Of a stretch of DNA of 64,000 nt, positions 37,901 through 49,517 are shown in pieces; the stretch's first letter is position 1, and each line of letters starts with the position of its first letter. The notes under the pieces are model-generated. The model saw only the letters and a list, made by a program, of their open reading frames with translations. It searched no databases and was not told where the DNA came from. The DNA lies in the NCBI GenBank assembly GCA_907165065.1, contig OU015527.1, positions 21,961,686 through 22,025,685 of the forward strand, read 5' to 3'. This DNA is from Caprimulgus europaeus. Its lineage: Eukaryota; Chordata; Aves; Caprimulgiformes; Caprimulgidae. The position numbers and the translations under genes are program-made.

Positions 37901-40125
37901 TGAGTAGGCAGGACATATGGGGTAGAGCCAAAGCCCACTCCTTCCTTACAACTGCAGGGTGATATACTTGATCACTCAGTTGCAAAGGTAAGAGTGATGC
38001 CAGGTTGTGTTTCTTGCAGTAGCAGCAGATTGGGGATGCATTCAGTGATAACTGCCATAGGAGTCCTTCTCCTGCCTACAACATAGTCAATTAACCACAG
38101 AGACAAAAATACAGGTATCGATGCTCAGTAGACTTTAAAAAATATCATATTTTAGTATGTACATGTAGTTCCACTGCGCAGAGTAGCAACGATCTTTCTT
38201 TTATCTTCAGAAAATTTGTATTAATGACTTGAAAAATGCCTATTATTTTATCCCAGTGAATAAATGCTTTGTTTGCTAGCAGATCAAAGATGTTCCAGAG
38301 CAGATTTATTTCCATATGGTTTGAGAAATTGTGGTTACAGACCACCAGCATTCATTGGCCATCTACCAGACAGACTTTTATGGCCATTTGGCAAAGATGC
38401 TGGGAAAATTATGTAGTTTGCTACTATTGGCAAAATCTTACTCCATCCTATTAAGTGCAGATAGCACGTGAAAACCTATGGTAATAAATACAATATATGG
38501 GTGCATTAAAGCTGATCTTGAAAGGATCTGAGTGTTTAGAAAAACAAAACAACCCAAACAAAAACCTATCTGAGAATTTTATAACTTTATCAGGTCTAAA
38601 AAATATGAGACTGTCCAAACAAAGTAATGGAACACTTGGTGCTTTTCAGGAGTCAGTGGAAATTTAAATTGGAAATCTACAGAAAAAAAAAAAAAAGGCC
38701 CACAGAGAATTGTCCATATCCTGTAATTTTCTTAATCATAAGTAGCTGCCACCCAGTCTAACCATACTGACTGCACATATGTCGCATACCTCTTTCTGTG
38801 GTCTGAGGTGGTGTGCAGGGAAATCCTGTTTCTCCTAAATATGAATATTCACTTATATTAATGGAACAAAAAAGCTCCTCTCATTTAATCCTGAATCTCA
38901 TTTGGGGATAGGAAGAACAGCAGTATTCGTCCAAGTGTAAGACACTCAGGGCAATATTGCTGCAATATTAGTATGAGCCACTGGAATGCCAGTTAACAAA
39001 CTTTAACCTAATTTGTACCACAAAACCAATGTTTTTCAGTGGTCAGGGAAGGAGAACAGGGACAAAAATCTCCTGTCAATTGGTGCTGTTTACTGTGTAG
39101 CTTTGGGATATTTTGGTTAATCTCTGCAGGTAGCTGATTCAGTGTCCTGGTGACAGTGAGAGGAGGGCTGAATACCTCAGTCAAACTCTTAGATGTCATC
39201 ACAGCTGGTCCGTGTGGCATGAGGCAAGTTGGAGCAGCCCTGCAGCACCTTGCTACAAGGCTCACTGCAAGGATCATTCCTGCTTGAGTCAGTTTTTTTG
39301 ACTATCAGTGCTCACCTGCAGAGGAGGACCATGATCTCTGTGTCCAGCCCATGAGGATGTGACTGCTCAGGTCCAGCTGGGAACCTAGTGGCTGCTTTTG
39401 AGAATGGAGTGAGGTTTCAGGCACACCTTTATGCATAGTGTTTGCCAAGCTGCAGATAGTTTTATTGCACCACCTTCCCTGGGTATTCACTTCTCTGGTG
39501 TAATGTGCAGGGATCTTTCCTTGCTGTTTCTGGCCTGAAATCCAAAATATTTCACTCCAAGGACCAGATACTGAAGCATTAGGTAACTCAGCATCTGACT
39601 TTAGGTTATCTTTAATCTTACATTCAATCCAGTCTTGAGTAACTTGTCTGAAGTTACTGAGTCCAAATCTCCTGTGTTTAGGAGTCTGGGTTTATGCAAG
39701 CATGGAATAAGAACAATCTCTTTTCACTCACCAGATTTTTTCACTGAGTTTTTTACCAATACTGAAGAAAAAATGAAGAGGACTCCACCTAACTCACCAG
39801 CAGGTGCCTGAGAAACCCTTGACAGCCTCTGCCTCCCCCTTGGCCTTTTCCCATCAGTCAGGATATACAAAGGACAATGGCAGAAGACAACATCGAACAA
39901 ATCTGCACCGTAGTTCAGACTACCAGAAATTAGAAGCATTGTCACTGTTCAGCTTCTTGGGTGAAAAAAGGAATTCTTTATAGTGAGGCAGAAATTTGCC
40001 TCAGTAATATTGGGAGTTCTCTTGAAATGCTTAATATATTCTTAATGTCAATTTCCTGTTGTCTTTAACTGGTTTTCTTAGTATTTTCGAACTCACATAA
40101 CGACAAAGGAATGACTTCTGTTTTG

Positions 40126-40190
40126 TGTTCAATGTAAGACAGAACTGTTACATGAACAAAAAAATGTTCTGTTCATGTAAGACAGAACTG
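40126..40190 (+). repeat. Direct repeat combined with an 11-bp inverted repeat
   Basis: ATGTAAGACAGAACTG occurs at 40132-40147 and again at 40175-40190; including TGTTC on the left, the repeat is about 21-22 bp with one indel. Between and overlapping them, TTACATGAACA (40148-40158) and TGTTCATGTAA (40170-40180) form a perfect 11-bp inverted repeat around an 11-base loop. The arrangement looks like a templated duplication event. Confidence 0.85.
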
Positions 40191-41310
40191 CTTGGCTGAG
40201 CACATAAGATACAGATATGTTTTTACATTTTAGGTGAGGATATAAATCTCTGAAGAGAATAGATAGCCTTTTAATTAATTTTCTTCCCTCCTCTCACATC
40301 CTGCTATTGGGTGTTGGAAATTGTTAATTTAATGGAAATAGATTATGAATTTGATTTAATATTGAAAGCTCAATTTCATTGTCACTGCACAAACTTTTTA
40401 CAGGGGACCTAGTATTGGGAAAATGAGCATAGAAATGGTTGCTCAGAAATGTATGTATAGATTATTTTTTTGTGAGCAGAAAGTGATCTCAATAAGAAGT
40501 CTACACAGGTCAACCTGAAGCTCACATAAATCTGATGTTATCAGAAGAGATTTTTACCTCTCCTTCTTCTCTCTACCTCTCGTCCTGTTCACAGAAGTTC
40601 TATTTTTATTGCCCCTGCAAGCTTGGGAATATGACAATGTTGCCCATTGCAGCAAGGACAGGAGTGAAAATCCTAAAAATGTGTTTTGAGACATGTTTCT
40701 GAAGGAGATTAAATTAATTTGTCCTAAATTCTCCCTGTGGTGTGGCTGGGAGAAATGCAGTATTGTTCTAAGTTGTTGACTCTTACTCAACATAGGAGAT
40801 GAGTCATTATACCCGTTCTGGCAGTGAATAGACTTAATCCTGGGAATTGCAGTTAACTGCTCAAGGAAGGATTTTCTTGTTGCTTTTAATGACATACCTG
40901 TATAAAACTTGAACTAGCCTGTTACCACTGTCAGTGTGTTTGAAAAGGCAGGTGACTATGGGTGGAGAGTGAAAAAGAAAGTCTAACAGGTTGCTGATAT
41001 AGCATTTTCAAATACCTCATCAAGCCTGTTAATTTTAACTCTTGGACTTTGTAACATTGCTCACAGAAACCACATATTTTATCACCTTTGCCTCCTAATA
41101 TTATTGCATACGAAAAAAGAGGAGGAGATAATTATCAGCAGTGTGATATAACTCTCCCAAGTAGAGAAGGTGATAGTCCCTGATCCAACAGCTGTAGAAG
41201 CAACTGTATCCCGAACTGCCATTTAAACACCTTCATTCAGTGTCCTGGTCGTAGTCAGTATGTGAAGACATCAGCTTCTACAAAGCCAAGAATGATGTTC
41301 TCTGCATAAA

Positions 41311-41431
41311 CGAGTGACCATTTCAGGTCACCGCTCCCCGAGCTGTCCTCCCAGCATACATGAACAGTGTTGTGCCGACCTCCAACTTCTGCTTCTTTTG
41401 TCACAGATCTGGTTGAAATCAACCAGATCTG
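41311..41431. promoter_or_regulatory. Patch with everted nuclear-receptor half-sites and a 28-bp palindrome
   Basis: TGACCA (41315-41320) and AGGTCA (41325-41330) form an everted pair of nuclear-receptor-like half-sites with a 4-base spacer. CpGs at 41311, 41332, 41339 and 41376 are unusual for this desert. CAGATCTGGTTGA at 41404-41416 and its exact reverse complement at 41419-41431 form a 13-bp perfect inverted repeat with a 2-base centre. A regulatory role is a guess from these motifs alone. Confidence 0.35.
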
Positions 41432-43384
41432 CCAGTTGCTATTTGCTGAGGGAAAAGAAATTAAACTCTTTACAGTCACAGAGAGCCAGAGACAGTGGTA
41501 ATGGCTGTATGAAGCAGCTCATGTTATGGCTAGAGATGGATGGGGAAAGTCCAGATTAGACATTTATCTTGGTTATTTGTTACAGGGCAGGAGAGGAAAT
41601 GTTAAGTCTTTTGAAATTGAAATTTTTAGTGGTAAAGTTTGGAAGTTTCTCATCAAAATGAAAAAAAAAGACATGCCAGATCTTTCTGCTTTCACAGCTA
41701 GGTCTCTTTGTTTTTCTGTGTACTTTGGCAGGAGATATTGAAGATGATCACCCAGTGATTATGACCTTCACTTGAGGCAGGGAGAGATTTGGTTTGCCTC
41801 CAGGTCAGAACTGAGACGGCCAGAGATAGGGTCCAGACCTACAAACTCTCAGTGAACAATGGCTCTGGAAACTGGTACTCCGGGACAGCAGATGAACAAT
41901 TTTTCCTTCCCTGCTTCACTCTGGGTGAAACTGAAGGGAGAGGAAATATTATTTAAAAATACCCTGTTTGAATTTTGGGCAAATATAGCCGGACTTTCAA
42001 GTTTATAGGTTCTGAAGACCATGGTCTTCCTTACAGTAATCACCCTTGAGACCTTTCCTCAGATAAATATTTCAAATATATTGCAGTCAGTCAGTATACC
42101 TGTCATAAAGATAAGCATTGGAATTAAAATACCTATCTGGGTTATTATCTGATAAAATTTTTTTTGGTTCAATAAACTGAATTACAGTTACTTTCTCTTT
42201 GTTTGTCAGCTGAGTGCAGCCTGAGGAGATAGTGAACAGCAGGAAGGAGCTTGAACTGTGAACTTTTCCTTTATGATATTGAATAAGCTTTTGTTGACTT
42301 GTTTGAAGCTTTCCTCTGCCCCTGAGTTACAAGCTGGATTGTGATCATTTCTGCATGCAAACATGATGTTTAGGAGTACTCTTCATACTCAGGTGTTTAA
42401 ACAGTGGGCTCACCATCTGCAGAGCCACAGCGGGTAATACCGCTGGTAACTCTGCTAAGGCATGTAGGAACAGCCCTTTTAGCTGAGCTCTTCTTTAGAG
42501 TCAGGCAAACATGGCCTGATTATTAATATCCAAACAGTAAGTTGCAACACCTCTGCAGCAAGGTGGTGTTAGCATTTCAGAAGGGGATTAAAAAAAAGTC
42601 ATTTGGGTTACACCTACAATGAGCTTTTTCATGCGCTATTTCTTGCTTTTTGCCTAGGATGAGAAGCTTCTCTTAAGAATATTTGCACTCAGAAAAACCC
42701 TCAAGCATGTTGTAGAAAACAAATTACTGTTGTCTTCACATGAACTCCAGGGCAGAACTGCTGCAGAAATATTTGTGGTGTGAACATTAATCTTTATTTT
42801 AATGCCTATTGTGAAACACGGCACTTGCTGTGAATTTAGGGAGATGCTTCTCTCATTAGAGATCTACAGGATCGGGCCCTATCCATGGGCTTCTGAGGCC
42901 ATATGAAGGTGTTAAAATGCTCTAAGTCAGACAAAGTGTCAGTTCATGATAGTAGCAAACTGCCAAATGATACTTGTTGTTTTCTAAAGTCCATTGACTC
43001 AAGCTTACATTGGTGAAGGTGACAAGGAAGATGTGCCTCTTCTGAATCTTAGCTGTAGATTTCATGTTTGAAGAAGTCATGTTAAGAGCGATGGCAGGAG
43101 ATGAGCATACGGTGTAGCAGCAGGAAGGAGGGATAGGGTCTCCCCAGGGTCTTTTTAGACAACATGAAGAGGTTTAAGTCCAAGCCTCACATTACAAGGA
43201 GAAATGAGAGTTGGAGGTCATGGGTAGAAAAGGAGCATTTTGGAGAATTTTGAGATGGGAGAGACTGGAAGCTGGTGCCTTGTGTCAGCAGCAGGCAGGC
43301 TCTCCATTCATAGGCCTGCAACAACCAAAATAGAAGTCGGGGACACAGGCAAGGAGGAAGCATCACAGTACTGTTAAATGTGTT

Positions 43385-43921
43385 CACTGTCAACCCAGAT
43401 AATGGGATGAGTGGCAGTCTTGAAAAGCTGGCAATGATACCAACCTGGAGGGAGCAATCAGTGATGTGTTACAGGGCAGGACTACTATGCAGAGAGACAT
43501 GGACGAGCCCACAGAAGGGTCCCTGTGATGGTCAGGGTTGGAGCACAGGGTGTACAAGGAAGGTGGGGGACACTGAGCTGATTCAGCCTTGGGAAGGAGA
43601 GACCTCTCTGCTGTCTGCAACTGCCTGGTGGGAGGGAGTCGATAAAATGGAGCAATAACTTCCCAGTGGTGAACAGCAACAGGATGAGGCGAAACGAGCA
43701 CGACCTGGAACATGGGAAATCCCCATTAGATACTAGGAAAAACTATGAGGGTGATCAGGCATTGGAACACAGCCCAGAGAGGATGTGGAATCTCTGTCCT
43801 TGGATAAATTAAAATTTAACTTGACAAATCTCTGAGCAGCCTGATCTGACTGGATCTGCTTCAAGCAGTGAGTTAGATTAATTCCAGAGGTCCCTTCCAG
43901 TCTGACTTATTCTATGATTTA
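43385..43921 (+). mobile_element. CR1 LINE fragment, 3' part with deletions
   Basis: Degraded CR1 sequence: a remnant of the FADD-region (around 43428-43450), an ACTATGCAGAGAGACATGG segment (about 43484), a deletion, then the C-terminal part of the reverse-transcriptase ORF (TTCAGCCTTGGGAAG at about 43580, TGGAACATGGGAAA near 43706), the GACCTGCTT-like segment near 43852, GAGGTCCCTTCCAG near 43887, and a terminal TTCTATGATTT typical of CR1 3' ends. Many stops and indels; not functional. It shares a diagnostic internal stretch with the CR1 copy at 62.5 kb. Confidence 0.85.
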
Positions 43922-43925
43922 ATTA

Positions 43926-46316
43926 AAATAATTTTGGAGAAAGAATGGTTGCATTTTAAAAGTAAATAATTAGCTTCCCTCTGTTTCTGTACACAAATTT
44001 GGATATTTTTAATGTGCTTTAAAAAATCCGAATGTTACCATCCCATTTTTGCAAGTTTTCTAAATTATGCAAGTATATAAAAGGAATCTGAAGGCCATTA
44101 TTATTATTGTACTGTTGTACATTTTTATTATCACATGTTGCTAAATGAAGTGAAAAGTTTCCGCTGAAGTTAATGTGCAGTAGTAAACTGTCATGGTATT
44201 TAGGACCATTAGCTGTGTAACAGAATGTGACAGTGCAAGGTGCTGCACAAATGAGGTCCAAAAAGACAGTCTATACACAGGGAGCTTTTGAGCTCAATAG
44301 AAATAATGTTTTTGTATTTTTAAGAAGGTTTGCAAATGGGTTTTTTTACACTGAATTTTATGCAAAACAAGCAAGAGAGAGAGCTGCTGTAAAAGTACCA
44401 ATAAAGAAAGATATGTGAACTTTCTATATCAACGTGCAGTCAGTTCTGAGAAACTTTGCATATTGTGTATCTCTAGACAGGAAAAAAAATCTTTTATTTG
44501 TGTCAAAAATAAAGATAAGTCATTCAAGTAAAGAGTTTTCCTGTCCATGTGGTAGCGCCTTAAGTACCTGACATCTTCTAGAAAGGTTAATGTATAAATA
44601 CTTCCTGTATCTCAGACTAAGCTACCGATCCAGAAGTCTAGCATTCCTGGAGGCAAGTCATAGCAAACTGGGAAGACTTCTTGAGTAAGGGTGGTCAGAA
44701 AGAAACTTTGAAAAGTTTCAGATTACATAGATTTATTACACCATGAAACACAACAATGGAGTACAAAGTAGTGGAAGAGGCACAACCACCATAACTCATA
44801 AATAGCTAAAACCAGACATTATCTAGCTAGGCTAGCCTTTGACTTTTTAATGAACTGTGTCTTCAACAGATTTCAGGCCATTTCTCAATGTACTTCCCTC
44901 AATATTTTCTCTAAAAAGAGGGAAGTCATGCTTTAAAGTCCCCTTCCTAAGTCTCACCATCGCTTCCTGTCACCCACTTTAAAGCATCTCTCCCCTCTGC
45001 CTCTTAATTTCTATTCACCTAGAAGACACTGACTTACAAGATTTATTCTTGTGCTCTTGTGTGCAGCCTGAGATTGCTTTGAACTATAGCCTCAGGTGAA
45101 GTGATTCAGCTTCCCAAAAATTGTTTTTTCTTCTTTCTACAGTGTCAGTGTCACATAGCACCAAGGGAGTGGATGTCTGATTCATCTTTTTCTTAGAGCT
45201 ACAGTTGCAAGGCTCTAATAAAAAACCAGATGCATAAAATATGCCCAAATACTCAACAAACCAAGCAAACACATAGCTCTTGCACTCTTAACTGGGTGGT
45301 TTTGTAGCTAAGTAAAGACATTTTAAGGTTTTTTTTTTGTTGTTTTGGGGTTTAAAAAAAAAATAATATTTAAACATCAAGGCTTGCATTTTAAAAGATA
45401 GTAGTTTGTTTTTCTCCAAAACTTGTGGATCTTATTACATTATTGTATATGTAAAATTGTTTAAATATCCTGAAGAAATGGTAAGTGCTTGCTGTATGTG
45501 GACAAAAGAATATTTTTCACTGGTGACTAAACAGCTTTTATCCTGTTAACCTACTTGTCTAAAGTAGTCACAATTCAAGGAAAACGAGATAATATCTAGG
45601 GGACTAAAGTGTGTTTGACATTGTGGTTATATGTGTGGCCATGGCAGATAATTCCCCAAATTTTTACAAAAAAACTTGCACATTGTTTATAGGATCTAGG
45701 CCAATTTAATACAACTCTATCTACCAGTTAGGAAACATATATGAAGAAGAACATACTTCCACCTTCTTTGTCCTTGACAGGGCCATATACGCATCTTAAA
45801 GCGGTAGAAATAAGTGACACACAGAGCTGCTGTCACACTAATTTCTGTATTTGTACCTACAGTTACCACATGTGTAAGGAACACTCATATTTGTCAATGA
45901 ACTTATACTTTGTAGACATTTCTCATGCTGTAACTGCACTCAGAATATAGCTGAGCTAATGGTCAGAGAGCTTCTAAGGCATGTGTGATTGTGGTGTAGT
46001 GGATATTTGTGCATATGTGTCTTTGTTCCTTGAAAACATATTCCGTGGTTTATCTACAGATTTTTTGATTTGATTTTTTAAAAATTCTGACCTAATGCAA
46101 ATAAACATTTAAAAATCATATTTGCTCAGTAGTTTTGTAGCTAAAGGTATTTATTACTATTAATCTTAGAAAATGCTCTTAGCAACAAAGCTATTCCAGA
46201 CAAAGCAGATAATAATTCTGGAAACTGCTGAAGGAGAAAGAATAACTTGGATAACTACAATGTATAGTAAACTTTTTATCTGGTGTTTGTTTGTACCCTT
46301 GAATGTATACAAGCTT
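43926..46316. other. Intergenic, nothing recognised
   Basis: AT-rich sequence between two CR1 fragments. Short A/T homopolymer runs near 45330-45366; no gene or element is recognised. Confidence 0.6.
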
Positions 46317-46321
46317 TAGTT

Positions 46322-46403
46322 GAACCTGCTTTGGAAGCGAGGTTGGACTAGATGATCTTCAGAAGTCCCTTCCAACCCCTACCATTCTGTGATTCTGTGA
46401 TTT
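46322..46403 (+). mobile_element. Short CR1 LINE 3'-end fragment
   Basis: About 80 bases with the hallmark CR1 3' tail: GGTTGGACTAGATGATCTTC, then CCCTTCCAACCCCTACC, then two copies of the 8-bp ATTCTGTG repeat. This is a severely 5'-truncated insertion, the common fate of CR1 copies. Confidence 0.92.
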
Positions 46404-47440
46404 CTGCTAAATTCAGCTATGGTTGTGCTGGGTACAGTTTTACGACTAGCTTTTCAGTGATAAACTAGCTGAACTAAAGAGCTGTTTTCAGCACAAATTG
46501 CAAGGTCTCTAGTGGAGCTAAAAACTCTTTTTCCCACTACAGAACAGGAAGGGTCTTAGTTGCAAAATTCAGCTTTGGATTTTATGTACCATAGGCCAGG
46601 TCTCTCACTTGTCTGCGGCAACACTCTCCAGCCCTCTGTGTTAGTGGATGTATAACCAAAATTGGATGTTTGCTCAGCCACTAAGAAGGCGGTATTTTGT
46701 GTATTTGAATGGAGTCCAGATTTACATATCTGTCTCTATTCATCTGAGGATGGTGTTTTGGAATTGTGTTTGATCCAGTTTGTTACTAGATGATTTTCTT
46801 GAATCAAGTACAATACCAGTACTGGGAAACAGCCATCAAAACCCATAGTTTTTTAACTCCCTGTTCCCCACCTGTTGCTTGATAGCATTTTGTCCGTCTC
46901 TGGCCAGACAGTGTGAGTCAGATCATTACCTTTCAGGGCAGAATTGCTGGGCAGGAAAACATTCCACTGAAAATAATAGGATGTGCTGAGTGGGGCACCA
47001 TTTGTCTTTTTCCTTAAAATATGAAATCTCTTCCTGAACATATGACCCTTATATGGTAGAAGTAGAGGCTACTCTTCTGGCCCTGGGATGTTCAAAAGCA
47101 TCACTTTTAGGCATGTTTGGTATTGAGAGGTCTCTGGAAAATCAGATTATTTTCTCTTTAACCTCTAATAAATGATGAGTCTGAACACAGTGTGTGTTTA
47201 CTTCCTGCTCATTCCTGAAAGGGGTGTGAAAAAAAGGATTAATGAGACAGACTACTGTTCTTGCTGCTGCTGCTGTCTATAATACTTCCTTTCCTTATGC
47301 AGTTGCTCAGTAGCTGATGAAAAATTCCGATTCCATGCAATCAGAAAGAGCCTTTCAGCTGTTTTGTGTACCTGTTTCACCAAATTCGATAAACAGTTAC
47401 AGTCCTATAAGTTGGTAAGGAACTTTAAAAAACCCCATCA
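46404..47440. other. Sequence upstream of the ERVL remnant; no 5' LTR seen
   Basis: About 1 kb of ordinary sequence with no TGTCCTGG-type LTR start, primer-binding site or leader that matches the 3' LTR at 51912. The boundary with the provirus falls near 47410-47450. A short GCTGCTGCTGCTG run lies at about 47263-47275. Confidence 0.6.
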
Positions 47441-47448
47441 TCTACTAA

Positions 47449-48261
47449 ATTCCCTGTCTTTGGAGGCAGCTTTTGGCTGGTGTGAAGGAAAGGTGTCCCT
47501 TCAAGGATGATATTACATGCAATCCAGACAAATGGACCAGCATGGAGAGAGGTATTCAGTACCTGTGGGAACTAGCTGTACGGGAGCTGATTTACCAAGA
47601 CTCAAGGGACTTGAGGTTAACTGAAGACCCAGAAGAAATCCCATGCACAATACCCATGTGGAGAAATGTCATACGGAGTGCACCAGCATCATATGCCAGC
47701 TCATTGGCAGCAGTAGAAGTAAAAGAGGATGAGGAGGCACCAACTGTAAATGAAGTAGCTATCTGGCTCTGGGGATTTGAAGACAGTCTCTCTGCCTCTA
47801 TACGAGCCTGTGTCTCAGCCATGGAAAAACTACCAGAAGTCCTGGAGAAACACATGGAGAAACTGTGCCAAGAGTTCCAGGGATTCAAGGACAGGCTCCA
47901 CCCTCCACCCGTTCGGACCTATGTCTCAGCTGTTAGGAGCAAGCTTTTCCCTGCTCAAGAGAGACAGTACACACCACGGGGCACACTGTGGTTTTACCTG
48001 AGTGATCATGAAGAAGACATGAGAAAGTGGGATGGGAAACCTACCTCAGTCCTGCAGGCACGAGTATATAAGCTGCAAAGAAGAACAAGTACAAATAGAG
48101 ATGCTTCTGGTCCTTCTAGGAAAAATGCTGCTGCAGTCTCCAGTGAACGATTCCCCAGACAGAATAGGAGGGATGATGCTACTCTCAATCCTTTCATTGA
48201 TCCTAATCCTTTTGATCATATTTCAGCAGAAGTGAGTGATGAATATGATGACCAGCATTAG
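47449..48261 (+). pseudogene. gag: ERVL gag remnant
   Basis: An open frame of about 270 codons runs from after a TAA at 47446 to a TAG at 48259-48261. It is gag by position: directly before a protease in the same frame. No start methionine is present before residue 20 or so, and its 5' part seems cut off by the truncation of the element. No CCHC zinc knuckle is seen; the C-terminal part is rich in R, N, D and P. Its function in an intact element would be the internal virion structural protein. The TAG and a second in-frame TGA (about 48301) separate it from the protease; whether the TAG is the natural gag stop or a mutation cannot be told from one copy. Confidence 0.75.
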
Positions 48262-48640
48262 AGAGACCCTGCCTCCAGCCAGGCAGGGGAAAGGGATAAC
48301 TGAGTTTACTGGACTGTGTGGATTCATTGGCCTGGCACATCTGACCCCCAGGAGTACAAAGCTTTAGTGGATACTGGTGCCCAATGTACCCTGTTGCCAC
48401 AGAACTTTAAAGGAGCAGAATCCATCCGTATTTCTGGAGTCACAGGGGGTTCCCAGCAGCTGACTGTATTGGAGGCTGAAATGAGCCTGACTGGGAATGA
48501 CTGGCAAAAGCACCCCATTGTGACTGGCCCAGGTGCTCTGTGCATTATCGGCATAGATTACCTCAGGAGAGGGTATTTCAAGGACCCAAAAGGGTACCGG
48601 TGGGCTTTTGGCATAGCTGCTTTGGAGACAGAGGGAATCA
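48262..48640 (+). pseudogene. pro: ERVL protease remnant
   Basis: Same frame as gag. The retroviral aspartic-protease active site DTGA is intact at 48370-48381, in the context ALVDTGAQCTLLP, and a later GIDYLRRG segment fits the flap-distal part of the domain. In an intact virus this enzyme dimerises and cleaves the Gag-Pol polyprotein. The frame is left near 48640, where the continuation of pol moves to the next frame, indicating a small indel. In its own frame the sequence reaches a stop at 48694-48696. Confidence 0.8.
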
Positions 48641-49517
48641 ACAGCTATCTGCTCTGCCTGGTCTCTCAGAGGACCCTTCTGTTGTGGGACTGCTAAGTGC
48701 CAAAGACCAGCAGGTTCCCATCGCTACCACAACAGTGTACTGGTGGCAATATCGCACCAACCGAGACTCCATAATTCCCACCCATGAACTGATTCGTCAG
48801 CTGGAGAGCCAAGGAGTGATCAGCAGGACTCGCTCTCCCTGTAACAGCCCCGTATGGCCAGTGTTGAAATCTAATGGGGAGTGGAGACTGACAGTGGACT
48901 GTCATGGCTCAAGTGAAGTCACACCACCACTGAGCCCTGCCATGCCAGATATGTTAGAGCTTCAATATGAACTGGAGTCCAAGGCAGCCAAGTGGTACGC
49001 CACCATAGACATTGCTAATGCATTTTTCTCCATTCCTTTGGCACCAGAGTGCAGGCCACAGCTTGCTTTCACCTGGAGGGGTGTCCAGTACACATGGAAT
49101 CGACTGCCCCAGGGGTGCAAACACAGCCCCACCATTTGCCATGGACTGATCCAGACTGCCTTGGAGCAGGGTGGAGCTCCAGAACACCTGCAATACATTA
49201 ATGACATCATTGTGTGGGGCAACACAGCAAAAGAAGTTTTTGAGAAATGGAAGGAGATAATCCAAATTCTTCTGAGAGCTGGTTTTGTTATAAAACAAAG
49301 CAAGGTCAAGGGACCTTCACTAGAGATCCAGTTTTTAGGAGTCAAGTGGCAAGATGGACGTTGTCAGATCCCAATGGATGTGATCAATAAAATAACAGCT
49401 ATGTCCCCACCAACTAACAAGAAGGAAGCACAAGCCTTCTTAGAAGTTGTGGGTTTCTGGAGAATGCATATTCCACATTACAATGAGATTGTGAGCCCTC
49501 TCTACCAGGTGACCTGA
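48640..49517 (+). pseudogene. pol: ERVL reverse transcriptase remnant, catalytic motif altered
   Basis: A continuous frame of about 290 codons covers the fingers, palm and thumb of a retroviral reverse transcriptase. The first catalytic aspartate is present in ATIDIANAFF (Asp at 49008-49010), and LPQGC is at 49104-49118. The YxDD box at 49194-49208 reads Y-I-N-D-I: the first aspartate codon is AAT, so one metal-binding residue is lost, consistent with a G-to-A change at 49200. The conserved FLGVKW segment follows. The frame ends in TGA at 49515-49517. The product would make proviral DNA from genomic RNA, but this copy should be catalytically dead. Confidence 0.9.

Larger units (their letters stand above)
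34991..43384. other. Intergenic, no gene recognised
   Basis: AT-rich desert with short open frames only. It contains the direct/inverted repeat structure at 40126-40190 and the palindrome-bearing patch at 41311-41431, listed separately. A run of 14 A lies near 38681. No LINE or LTR end is recognised. Confidence 0.6.

Noticed and set aside
46404-47440. Search for a 5' LTR of the provirus
   Set aside because: No TGTCCTGG-like start, ATTAAA block or primer-binding site is seen here.
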